DNA of 64,000 nt, taken from assembly GCA_035771175.1 (NCBI GenBank), contig CM069610.1, forward strand, positions 24,208,501 to 24,272,500. Reading direction: 5' to 3'. The stretch comes from Paratinospora sagittata (lineage: Eukaryota; Streptophyta; Magnoliopsida; Ranunculales; Menispermaceae). Below the pieces are notes generated by a model. It was given only the letters and a program-made list of their open reading frames with translations, did not search any database and was not told the DNA's origin. Both the position numbers and the translations under genes were made by a program. This document shows, in pieces, positions 1-10,676 of the stretch (positions within the stretch are counted from its first letter, which is position 1; the number at the start of each line of letters is the position of its first letter).

Positions 1-72
1 GAAGTGATTTTGAAGACTTTGCAGATTTCAGAGTTTTAGTGCTGAGATTGATCGAGAGGTTACCCTACACAC

Positions 73-137
73 CAAAGATCAAACTAATGCCTTACTTAGG
101 CATGAGATATGTCTTCGTTCTTTTAGCTTGATCTTTG
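73..137. repeat. Nested inverted repeat (shown in M1, present in nearly every monomer)
   Basis: The outer arms caaagatcaa (73-82) and ttgatctttg (128-137) are perfect 10-base complements. Inside them atgcct (87-92) and aggcat (98-103) form a 6-pair stem with a 5-base loop. The pair could extrude as a two-stem cruciform, or fold if transcribed. M8, M11, M14, M24, M50, M52 and M54 break the inner stem. M15, M16, M20 and M25 weaken the outer one. Confidence 0.85.
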
Positions 138-157
138 TAGACTTCGAAAGCTATTGT

Positions 158-192
158 TTGATGTGTTTTTGATGCAAGACAATTGATGTGTT
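158..192 (+). repeat. Short direct repeat (shown in M1)
   Basis: ttgatgtgtt occurs at 158-167 and again at 183-192. In monomers with gtgttcttgatgc the match extends to 13 bases (ttgatgtgttctt). A third, looser copy (ttgttgtgttat) follows. Confidence 0.75.
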
Positions 193-234
193 CTTTTTTG
201 TTGTGTTATCTTACCGAGACCACTGCATATATAC

Positions 235-417
235 TTACAACTTAAAACAAATGGATAGCCTCTGCAAATCTAAGCACAAAAGGGATAAAATGAAGGACTT
301 GCTGATCAACGACGTTATCATCAAGACAGATTGCAATTTTGATTCTATTCGAAGCTTGTTTTGACAAATGTAAGAATCAATACTTTCTTCTCTTGAAAAA
401 CTCTTTGGAAAACTCAA
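235..417 (-). other. Antisense 60-codon frame (M1 example, recurring in 47 monomers); not called a gene
   Basis: The frame opens with TTG in M1 and contains LRIESKLQS and LLCLDLQRLS. The length varies (60-101 codons) only because monomer variants move the outer stops. M6, M20, M23-M26 and M48 break it. The same DNA encodes the plus-strand frame, so at most one could be coding. Repetition explains its recurrence. Confidence 0.35.
251..364 (+). other. Conserved 37-codon plus-strand frame per monomer (M1 example); not called a gene
   Basis: ATG at 251 opens a frame beginning MDSLCKSKHKRDKMK and ending SIRSLF before TGA. It is lysine- and arginine-rich at the start. Every monomer I checked has the same frame and closes it with TGA, or TAA in M6 and M48; M23 alone reads through. 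I recognise no domain. It may be a decayed exon fragment or chance. Confidence 0.4.
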
Positions 418-521
418 TCTAACTTGAAAAAATCGTGTGTGTTGTATTTTTAAAAATCAGAGAATGAGTGTTTTATAAAATTAGAAGTTGTGGGTTAAAG
501 GGCAAGAGAGTACAAAATGAT

Positions 522-531
522 TTGAATTCAA
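522..531. other. Ten-base palindrome ttgaattcaa (M1 example)
   Basis: It is perfectly palindromic and present in most monomers. It is broken to ttgaattgaa in M10, M29, M32, M35 and M40-M42, so it is a useful subfamily marker. Confidence 0.7.
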
Positions 532-710
532 AACATTGTTTAATCTAAAGTTGTTTTGGGCGTGCGAGACAATGGGAATCATCTAGGTGTTAGTAGAGAA
601 TATTTCAATTAAGACAACCTGGAGAAATTGTATAAGGAATAGAAAAATCGAGCAAGCAGAAGTGCCCACATTTTTCTCGTTAGAAATATCAGATTTTTTT
701 CACAGACGTG

Positions 711-996
711 GATAGCGTGCTATTGGGTTGTGTATCATGTTCTCAATTGACAGATAGCTGGCTATAGCAGATCGATATACACAAACCCGAGAGCTCGAGT
801 TTTACGGACTTTCCGATAGCGTGTTATCGAGGCCTATATCGCGCTATTGCCCATTTTACTAAAAATGGAAAGGTCACGGCAACAGCTTTATAGCGAAGTA
901 TCAAAGGGGATAGCGCGATATAGACAATTTTTAAGAATAACAAATGTTTTGTTATAGAACCCTATCAGCGTGCTGTCAACACTGATAGTGCGCTAG
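711..996. repeat. Cluster of ATAGC-NN-GCTAT imperfect palindromes (M1 example)
   Basis: In under 300 bases there are about seven related dyads: gatagcgtgctatt, gatagctggctatag, cgatagcgtgttatcg, tatatcgcgctatt, ttatagcgaagtat, gatagcgcgatatag and ctatcagcgtgctg followed by gatagtgcgctag. They look like diverged copies of one ~12-base palindromic core. The stretch is richer in G and C than the rest of the monomer and holds most of the subfamily differences. Confidence 0.75.
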
Positions 997-1030
997 TGTT
1001 TTCAGGAAAATCTTGGCAAATTGCTGGATA

Positions 1031-1188
1031 TCCTTAGTTTTGTAAAATTAATATTTTGACACTCAACAACCATTCCATTAACTCAAAACATATTGTATAA
1101 GATTAAAAACTTTTAAATAATTCAAAACTCATTGAAATTATGATTAAAACCTTTCGGAAAACATTTTTTCAAAATGAAATACTATATC
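1031..1188 (+). repeat. AT-rich, nearly invariant monomer tail (M1 example)
   Basis: These ~158 bases are strongly AT-rich, with runs such as attaaaaacttttaaataatt. They change little across the 54 monomers compared with the dyad cluster just upstream. catttt (1162-1167) and aaaatg (1171-1176) form a small inverted repeat. Confidence 0.8.
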
Positions 1189-2372
1189 GAAGTGATTTTG
1201 AAGACTTTGCAGATTTCAGAGTTTTAGTGCTGAGATTGATCGAGAGGTTACCCTACACACCAAAGATCAAACTAATGCCTTACTTAGGCATGAGATATGT
1301 CTTCGTTCTTTTAGCTTGATCTTTGTAGACTTCGAAAGCTATTGTTTGATGTGTTTTTGATGCAAGACAATTGATGTGTTCTTTTTTGTTGTGTTATCTT
1401 ACCGAGACCACTGCATATATACTTACAACTTAAAACAAATGGATAGCCTCTGCAAATCTAAGCACAAAAGGGATAAAATGAAGGACTTGCTGATCAACGA
1501 CGTTATCATCAAGACAGATTGCAATTTTGATTCTATTCGAAGCTTGTTTTGACAAATGCAAGAATCAATACTTTCTTCTCTTGAAAAACTCTTTGGAAAA
1601 CTCAATCTAACTTGAAAAAATCGTGTGTGTTGTATTTTTAAAAATCAGAGAATGAGTGTTTTATAAAATTAGAAGTTGCGGGTTAAAGGGCAAGAGAGTA
1701 CAAAATGATTTGAATTCAAAACATTGTTTAATCTAAAGTTGTTTTGTGCGAGACAATGGGAATCATCTAGGTGTTAGTAGAGAATATTTCAATTAAGACA
1801 ACCTGGAGAAATTGTATAAGGAATAGAAAAATCGAGCAAGCAGAAGTGCCCACATTTTTCTCGTTAGAAATATCAGATTTTTTTCACAGACGTGGATAGC
1901 GTGCTATTGGGTTGTGTATCATGTTCTCAATTGACAGATAGCAGGCTATAGCAGATCGATATACACAAACCCGAGAGCTCGAGTTTTACGGACTTTCCGA
2001 TAGCGTGTTATCGAGGCCTATATCGCGCTATTCGCCATTTTACTAAAAATGGAAAGGTCACGGCAACAGCTTTATAGCGAAGTATCAAAGGGGATAGCGC
2101 GGTATAGACAATTTTTCAGAAAAACAAATGTCTTGTTATAGAACCCTATCAGCGTGATGTCAACACGGATATTGCGCTAGTGCCTTCCGGAAAATCTTGG
2201 CAAATTGTTCGATAGCCTTATTTTTGTAAAATTAATATTTGGACACTCAAGAACCATTCCATTAACTCAAAACATATTGTATAAGATTAAAAACTTTTAA
2301 ATAATTCAAAACTCATTGAAATTATGATTAAAACCTTTCGGAAAACATTTTTTCAAAATGAAATACTATATC
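1189..2372 (+). repeat. Satellite monomer M2
   Basis: This 1,184-base monomer has a 4-base deletion giving gttttgtgcgag, shared with M4 and M46. Its tail is type C: tattcgcc, gatgtcaacacgg, ccttccgg and atttggac. The same tail occurs in M26, M29, M32, M35, M40-M42, M44 and M45. Confidence 0.95.
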
Positions 2373-3560
2373 GAAGTGATTTTGAAGACTTTGCAGATTT
2401 CAGAGTTTTAGTGCTGAGATTGATCGAGAGGTTACCCTACACACCAAAGATCAAACTAATGCCTTACTTAGGCATGAGATATGTCTTCGTTCTTTTAGCT
2501 TGATCTTTGTAGACTTCGAAAGCTATTGTTTGATGTGTTTTTGATGCAAGACAATTGATGTGTTCTTTTTTGTTGTGTTATCTTACCGAGACCACTGCAT
2601 ATATACTTACAACTTAAAACAAATGGATAGCCTCTGCAAATCTAAGCACAAAAGGGATAAAATGAAGGACTTGCTGATCAACGACGTTATCATCAAGACA
2701 GATTGCAATTTTGATTCTATTCGAAGCTTGTTTTGACAAATGCAAGAATCAATACTTTCTTCTCTTGAAAAACTCTTTGGAAAACTCAATCTAACTTGCA
2801 AAAATCGTGTGTGTTGTATTTTTAAAAATCAGAGAATGAGTGTTTTATAAAATTAGAAGTTGTGGGTTAAAGGGCAAGAGAGTACAAAATGATTTGAATT
2901 CAAAACATTGTTTAATCTAAAGTTGTTTTGGGCGTGCGAGACAATGGGAATCATCTAGGTGTTAGTAGAGAATATTTCAATTAAGACAACCTGGAGAAAT
3001 TGTATAAGGAATAGAAAAATCGAGCAAGCAGAAGTGCCCACATTTTTCTCGTTAGAAATATCAGATTTTTTTCACAGACGTGGATAGCGTGCTATTGGGT
3101 TGTGTATCATGTTCTCAATTGACAGATAGCTGGCTATAGCAGATCGATATACACAAACCCGAGAGCTCGAGTTTTACGGACTTTCCGATAGCGTGTTATC
3201 GAGGCCTATATCGCGCTATTGCCCATTTTACTAAAAATGGAAAGGTCACGGCAACAGCTTTATAGCGAAGTATCAAAGGGGATAGCGCGATATAGACAAT
3301 TTTTAAGAATAACAAATGTTTTGTTATAGAACCCTATCAGCGTGCTGTCAACACTGATAGTGCGCTAGTGTTTTCAGGAAAATCTTGGCAAATTGCTGGA
3401 TATCCTTAGTTTTGTAAAATTAATATTTTGACACTCAACAACCATTCCATTAACTCAAAACATATTGTATAAGATTAAAAACTTTTAAATAATTCAAAAC
3501 TCATTGAAATTATGATTAAAACCTTTCGGAAAACATTTTTTCAAAATGAAATACTATATC
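2373..3560 (+). repeat. Satellite monomer M3
   Basis: This 1,188-base monomer has tail A with gttttcagg, as in M1 and M43. It has cttgcaaaaatc rather than cttgaaaaaatc, which lengthens the antisense frame by four codons over M1. Confidence 0.95.
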
Positions 3561-4744
3561 GAAGTGATTTTGAAGACTTTGCAGATTTCAGAGTTTTAGT
3601 GCTGAGATTGATCGAGAGGTTACCCTACACACCAAAGATCAAACTAATGCCTTACTTAGGCATGAGATATGTCTTCGTTCTTTTAGCTTGATCTTTGTAG
3701 ACTTCGAAAGCTATTGTTTGATGTGTTTTTGATGCAAGACAATTGATGTGTTCTTTTTTGTTGTGTTATCTTACCGAGACCACTGCATATATACTTACAA
3801 CTTAAAACAAATGGATAGCCTCTGCAAATCTAAGCACAAAAGGGATAAAATGAAGGACTTGCTGATCAACGACGTTATCATCAAGACAGATTGCAATTTT
3901 GATTCTATTCGAAGCTTGTTTTGACAAATGCAAGAATCAATACTTTCTTCTCTTGAAAAACTCTTTGGAAAACTCAATCTAACTTGAAAAAATCGTGTGT
4001 GTTGTATTTTTAAAAATCAGAGAATGAGTGTTTTATAAAATTAGAAGTTGCGGGTTAAAGGGCAAGAGAGTACAAAATGATTTGAATTCAAAACATTGTT
4101 TAATCTAAAGTTGTTTTGTGCGAGACAATGGGAATCATCTAGGTGTTAGTAGAGAATATTTCAATTAAGACAACCTGGAGAAATTGTATAAGGAATAGAA
4201 AAATCGAGCAAGCAGAAGTGCCCACATTTTTCTCGTTAGAAATATCAGATTTTTTTCACAGACGTGGATAGCGTGCTATTGGGTTGTGTATCATGTTCTC
4301 AATTGACAGATAGCTGGCTATAGCAGATCGATATACACAAACCCGAGAGCTCGAGTTTTACGGACTTTCCGATAGCGTGTTATCGAGGCCTATATCGCGC
4401 TATTGCCCATTTTACTAAAAATGGAAAGGTCACGGCAACAGCTTTATAGCGAAGTATCAAAGGGGATAGCGCGATATAGACAATTTTTAAGAATAACAAA
4501 TGTTTTGTTATAGAACCCTATCAGCGTGCTGTCAACACTGATAGTGCGCTAGTGCCTTCAGGAAAATCTTGGCAAATTGCTGGATATCCTTAGTTTTGTA
4601 AAATTAATATTTTGACACTCAACAACCATTCCATTAACTCAAAACATATTGTATAAGATTAAAAACTTTTAAATAATTCAAAACACATTGAAATTATGAT
4701 TAAAACCTTTCGGAAAACATTTTTTCAAAATGAAATACTATATC
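3561..4744 (+). repeat. Satellite monomer M4
   Basis: This 1,184-base monomer carries the 4-base deletion gttttgtgcgag and tail A with gtgccttcagg, ending with aaaacacattg. It is the first monomer of the block that reappears 49,818 bases downstream, where M46 is its partner. Confidence 0.95.
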
Positions 4745-5931
4745 GAAGTGATTTTGAAGACTTTGCAGATTTCAGAATTTTAGTGCTGAGATTGATCGAG
4801 AGGTTACCCTACACACCAAAGATCAAACTAATGCCTTACTTAGGCATGATATATGTCTTCGTTCTTTTAGCTTGATCTTTGTAGACTTCGAAAGCTATTG
4901 TTTGATGTGTTCTTGATGCAAGACAATTGATGTGTTCTTTTTTGTTGTGTTATCTTACCGAGACCACTTCATATATACTTACAACTTAAAACAATGGATA
5001 GCCTCTGCAAATCTAAGCACAAAAGGGATAAAATGAAGGACTTGCTGATCAACGACGTTATCATCAAGACAGATTGCAATTTTGATTCTATTCGAAGCTT
5101 GTTTTGACAATTGCAAGAATCAATACTTTCTTCTCTTGAAAAACTCTTTGGAAAGCTCAATCTAACTTGCAAAAATCGTGTGTGTTGTATTTTTGAAAAT
5201 TAGAGAATGAGTGTTTTATAAAATTAGAAGTTGCGGGTTAAAGGGCAAGAGAGTACAAAATGATTTGAATTCAAAACATTGTTTAATCTAAAGTTGTTTT
5301 GGGCGTGCAAGACAATGGGAATCATCTAGGTGTTAGTAGAGAATATTTCAATTAAGACAACCTGGAGAAATTGTATAAGGAATAGAAAAATCGAGCAAGC
5401 AGAAGTGCCCACATTTTTCTCGTTAGAAATATCAGATTTTTTTCATAGACGTTGACAGCGTGCTATTGGGTTGTGTATCATGTTCGCAATTGCCAGATAG
5501 CATGCTATAGCAGATCGATATACACAAACCCGAGAGCTCAAGTTTTACGGACTTTCCGATAGCGTGTTATCGAGGCCTATATCGCGCTATTGCCCACTTT
5601 ACTAAAAATAGAAAGATCACGACAACAGCTTTATAGCGAAGTATCAAAGGGGATAGCGCGGTATAGGCAATTTTTCAGAAAAACGAATGTTTTATTATAG
5701 AACCCTATCAGCGTGGTCTCAACACTGATAGTGCGCTAGTGCCTTCAGGAAAATTTTAGCAAATTGCTGGATAGCGTTATTTTTGAAAAATTAATATTTT
5801 GACACTTAAGAACCATTCCATTAACTCAAAACATATTGTATAAGATTAAAAACTTTTAAATAAGTCAAAACTCATTGAAATTATGATTAAAACCTTTCGA
5901 AAAACATTTTTTCAAAATGAAATATTATATC
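4745..5931 (+). repeat. Satellite monomer M5
   Basis: Diagnostic variants are caattgcaag, gcgtgcaagac, cgttgacagcg, gttcgcaattgcc, gatagcatgc, cgtggtctc and aaataagtc. M47 shares them all. A few single-base differences separate M5 and M47, such as ttcagaatttt here. Confidence 0.95.
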
Positions 5932-7118
5932 GAAGTGATTTTGAAGACTTTGCAGATTTCAGAGTTTTAGTGCTGAGATTGATCGAGAGGTTACCTTACA
6001 CACCAAAGATCAAACTAATGCCTTACTTAGGCATGAGATATGTCTTCGTTCTTTTAGCTTGATCTTTGTAGACTTCGAAATCTATTGTTTGACGTGTTCT
6101 TGATGCAAGACAATTGATGTGTTCTTTTTTGTTGTATTATCTTACCGAGACCACTTCATATATACTTACAACTAAAAACAATGGATAGCCTCTGCAAAAT
6201 CTAAGCACAAAAGGGATAAAATGAAGAACTTGCTGATCAACGACGTTATCATCAAGGCAGATCGCAATTTTAATTCTATTCGAAGCTTGTTTTAACAAAT
6301 GCAAGAATCAATACTTTCTTCTCCTGAAAAACTCATTGGAAAGCTCAATCTAACTTGCAAAAATCGTGTCTGTTGTATTTTTGAAAATCAGAGAATGAGT
6401 GTTTTATAAAATTAGAAGTTGCGGGTTAAAGGGCAAGAGAGTACAAAATGATTTGAATTCAAAACATTGTTTAATCTAAAGTTGTTTTGGGCGTCCGAGA
6501 CAATGGGAATCATCTAGGTGTTAGTAGAGAATATTTCAATTAAGATAACCTGGTGAAATTGTATAAGGACAGAAAAATCGAGCAAGCAGAAGTGCCCGCA
6601 TTTTTCTCGTTAGAAATATCAGATTTTTTTCTCAGACGTGGATAGTGTGCTATTGGGTTGTGTATCATGTTCTCAATTGACAGATAGCAGGCTATAGCAG
6701 ATCGATATACACAAACCCGAGATCTCGAGTTTTACGAACTTTCCCATAGAGTGTTATCGACGCCTATAGCGCGCTATTGCCCATTTTACTAAAAATGGAA
6801 AGATTACGGCAACTGCTTTATAGCGAAGTATCAAAGGGGATAGCGCGGTATAGACAATTTTTCAGAAAAACAAATGTTTTGTTATAGAACCCTATCAGCG
6901 TGCTATCAACACTGATAGTGCGCTAGTGACTTCAGGAAAATTTTGGCAAATTGCTGGATAGCCTTATTTTTGTAAAATTAATATTTTGACACTCAAGAAC
7001 CATTCCATTAACTGAAAACATATTGTATAAGATTAAAAACTTTTAAATAATTCAAAACTCATTGAAATTATGATTAAAACCTTTCGGAAAACATTTTTTC
7101 AAAATGAAATACTATATC
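5932..7118 (+). repeat. Satellite monomer M6
   Basis: This monomer has accttacac, gaaatctattg, gacgtgttc, an extra A in gcaaaatctaag, ttttaacaaatg (TAA in place of the usual TGA), cctgaaaaac and ggtgaaattg. The extra base disrupts the antisense frame. M48 is its near-copy. Confidence 0.95.
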
Positions 7119-8304
7119 GAAGTGATTTTGAAGACTTTGCAGATTTTAGAGTTTTAGTGCTGAGATTGATCGAGAGGTTACCCTACACACCAAAGATCAA
7201 ACTAATGCCTTACTTAGGCATGAGATATGTCTTCGTTCTTTTAGCTTGATCTTTGTAGACTTCGAAAGCTATTGTTTGATGTGTTCTTGATGCAAGACAA
7301 TTGATGTGTTCTTTTTTGATGTGTTATCTTACCGAGACCACTTCATATATACTTACAACTTAAAACAATGGATAGCCTCTGCAAATATAAGCACAAAAGG
7401 GATAAAATGAAGGACTTGTTGATCAACGACGTTATCATCAAGACAGATTGCAATTTTGATTCTATTCGAAGCTTGTTTTGACAAATGCAAGAATCAATAC
7501 TTTCTTCTCTTGAAAAACTCATTGGAAAGCTCAATCTAACTTGCAAAAATCGTGTGTGTTGCATTTTTGAAAATCAGAGAATGAGTGTTTTATAAAATTA
7601 GAAGTTGTGGGTTAAAAGGCAAGAGAGTACAAAATGATTTGAATTCAAAACATTGTTTAATCTAAAGTTGTTTTGGGCGTCCGAGACAATGGGAATCATC
7701 TAGGTGTTAGTAGAGAATATTTCAATTAAGATAACCTGGAGAAATTGTATAAGGACAGAAAAATCGAGCAAACAGAAGTGCCCCCATTTTTCCCGTTAGA
7801 AATATCATATTTTTTTCTCAGACGTGGATAGTGTGCTATTGGGTTGTGTATCATGTTCTCAATTGACAGATAGCAGGCTATAGCAGATCGATATACACAA
7901 ACCCGAGAGCTCGAGTTTTACGAACTTTCCCATAGAGTGTTATCGAGGCCTATAGCGCGCTATTGCCCATTTTACTAAAAATGGAAAGATTACGGCAACT
8001 GCTTTATAGCGAAGTATCAAAGGGGATAGCGCGGTATAGACAATTTTTCAGAAAAACAAATCTTTTGTTATAGAACCCTATCAGCGTGCTATCAACACTG
8101 ATAGTGCGCTAGTGACTTCAGGAAAATTTTGGCAAATTGCTGGATAGGCTTGTTTTTGTAAAATTAATATTTTGACACTCAAGAACCATTCCATTAACTC
8201 AAAACATATTGTATAAGATTAAAAACTTTTAAATAATTCAAAACTCATTGAAATTAGGATTAAAACCTGTCGGAAAACTTTTTTTCAAAATGAAATACTA
8301 TATC
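7119..8304 (+). repeat. Satellite monomer M7
   Basis: Diagnostic variants are gattttagag, ttttttgatgtg, aatataag, gttgcattttt, gttaaaaggc, gcccccat and ataggcttg. The tail reads attaggattaaaacctgtcgg. The T-to-C change in gttgcat gives the antisense frame a true ATG. M49, M51 and M53 are its relatives. Confidence 0.95.
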
Positions 8305-9490
8305 GAAGTAATTTTGAAGACTTTGCAGATTTTAGAGTTTTAGTGCTGAGATTGATCGAGAGGTTACCCTACACACCAAAGATCAAACTAATGAGTTACA
8401 TAGGCATGAGATATGTCTTCCTTCTTTTAGCTTGATCTTTGTAGACTTCGAAAGCTATTGTTTGATGTGTTCTTGATGCAAGACAATTGATGTGTTCTTT
8501 TTTGTTGTGTTATCTTACCGAGACCACTTTATATATACTTACAACTAAAAACAATGGATAGCCTCTGCAAATCTAAGCACAAAAGGAATAAAATGAAGAA
8601 CTTGCTGATCAACGACGTTATCATCAAGGCAGATTGCAATTTTGATTCTATTCGAAGCTTGTTTTGACAAATGCAAGAATCAATACTTTCTTCTGTTGAA
8701 AAACTCTTTGGAAAGCTCAATCTAACTTGCAAAAATCGTGTGTGTTGTATTTTTGAAAATCAGAGAATGAGTGTTTTATAAAATTAGAAGTTGCGGGTTA
8801 ATGGGCAAGAGAGTACAAAATGATTTGAATTCAAAACATTATTTAATCTAAAGTTGTTTTGGGCGTCCGAGACAATGGGAATCATCTTGGTGTTAGTAGA
8901 GAATATTTCAATTAAGATAACCTGGAGAAATTGTATAAGGACAGAAAAATCGAGCAAGCAGAAGTGCCCACATTTTTCTCGTTAGAAATATCAAATTTTT
9001 TTCTCAGACGTGGATAGCGTGCTATTGGGTTGTGTATCATGTTCTCAATTGACAGATAGCAGGCTATCGCAGATCGATATACAGAAACCCGAGAGCTCGG
9101 GTTTTACGAACTTTCCGATAGCGTGTTATCGAGGCCTATAGCCCGCTACTGCCCATTTTACTAAAAATGGAAAGATTACGGCAACTGCTTTATAGCGAAG
9201 TATCAAAGGGGATAGCGCGGTATAGACAATTTTTCAGAAAAACAAATGTTTTGTTTTAGAACCCTATCAGCGTGCTATCAACACTGATAGTGCGCTAGTG
9301 CCTTCAGGAAAATTTTGGCAAATTGCTGGATAGTCTTATTTTTGTAAAATTAATATTTTGACACTCAAGAACCATTCCATTAACTCAAAACATATTGTAT
9401 AAGATTAAAAACTTTTAAATAATTCAAAACTCATTGAAATTATTATTAAAACCTTTCGGAAAACATTTTTTCAAAATGAAATACTATATC
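8305..9490 (+). repeat. Satellite monomer M8
   Basis: This monomer has gaagtaatttt, atgagttacatag (breaking the small inner hairpin), cttccttc, ctttatatat, aaggcag, ctgttgaaaaac, gttaatggg and tatcgcagatcg. M11 and M54 are close relatives. Confidence 0.95.
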
Positions 9491-10676
9491 AAAGTGATTT
9501 TGAAGACTTTGCAGATTTCAGAGTTTTAGTGCTGAGATTGATCGAGAGGTTACCCTACACACCAAAGATCAAACTAATGCCTTACTTAGGCATGAGATAT
9601 GTCTTCGTTCTTTTAGCTTGATCTTTGTAGACTTCGAAAGCTATTGTTTGATGTGTTCTTGATGCAAGACAATTGATGTGTTCTTTTTTGATGTGTTATC
9701 ATACCGAGACCACTTCATATATACTTACAACTTAAAACAATGGATAGCCTCTGCAAATATAAGCACAAAAGGGATAAAATGAAGGACTTGCTGATCAACG
9801 ACATTATCATCAAGACAGATTGCAATTTTGATTCTATTCGAAGCTTGTTTTGACAAATGCAAGAATCAATACTTTCTTCTCTTGAAAAACTCATTGGAAA
9901 GCTCAATCTAACTTGCAAAAATCGTGTGTGTTGTATTTTTGAAAATCAGAGAATGAGTGTTTTATAAAATTAGAAGTTGCGGGCTAAAGGGCAAGAGAGT
10001 ACAAAATGATTTGAATTCAAAACATTGTTTAATCTAAAGTTGTTTTGGGCGTCCGAGACAATGGGAATCATCTAGGTGTTAGTAGAGAATATTTCAATTA
10101 AGATAACCTGGAGAAATTGTATAAGGACAAAAAAATCGAGCAAGGAGAAGTGCCCACATTTTTCTCGTTAGAAATATCAGATTTTTTTCTCAGACGTGGA
10201 TAGTGTGCTATTGGGTTGTGTATCATGTTCTCAATTGACAGATAGCAGGCTATAGCAGATCGATATACACAAACCGGAGAGCTCGAGTTTTATGAACTTT
10301 CCCATAGAGTGTTATCGAGGCCTATAGCGCGCTATTGCCCATTTTACTAAAAATGAAAAGATTACGGCAACTGCTTTATAGCGAAGTATCAAAGGGGATA
10401 GCGCGGTATAGACAATTTTTCAGAAAAACAAATGTTTTGTTATAGAACCCTATCAGCGTGCTATCAACACTGATAGTGCGCTAGTGACTTCAGGAAAATT
10501 TTGGCAAATTGCTGGATAGTCTTATTTTTGTAAAATTAATATTTTGACACTCAAGAACCGTTCCATTAACTCAAAACATATTGTATAAGATTAAAAACTT
10601 TTAAATAATTCAAAACTCATTGAAATTATGATTAAAACCTTTCGGAAAACATTTTTTCAAAATGAAATACTATATC
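9491..10676 (+). repeat. Satellite monomer M9
   Basis: It starts aaagtgatttt instead of gaagtgatttt. It also carries gacattatc, cgggctaaagg, accggagag and ggatagtctt. M12 is its partner 3,556 bases downstream. Confidence 0.95.

Larger units (their letters stand above)
1..1188 (+). repeat. Satellite monomer M1 (reference for internal coordinates)
   Basis: This 1,188-base monomer carries the tail type with aagaataac, gttttcagg and caacaacc, here called tail A. It has the rarer caaatgtaag variant after the plus-frame stop. Its tail and most of its body match M3 and M43. Confidence 0.95.

Noticed and set aside
241..300. Promoter-like tatatact or ctatatcga elements as transcription starts
   Set aside because: Short TATA-like strings are expected by chance in sequence this AT-rich, and no downstream gene supports them.
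235..417. Antisense frames of 60-101 codons in 47 monomers as a gene family
   Set aside because: They recur because the DNA repeats. Most open on TTG with no ATG near the start, the length varies with outer-stop variants, seven monomers break the frame, and no domain is recognisable.
711..996. CRISPR array or bacterial operator cluster
   Set aside because: The dyads are imperfect, unevenly spaced and embedded in a kilobase-scale eukaryotic-type satellite. There are no uniform repeats with unique spacers and no cas genes.
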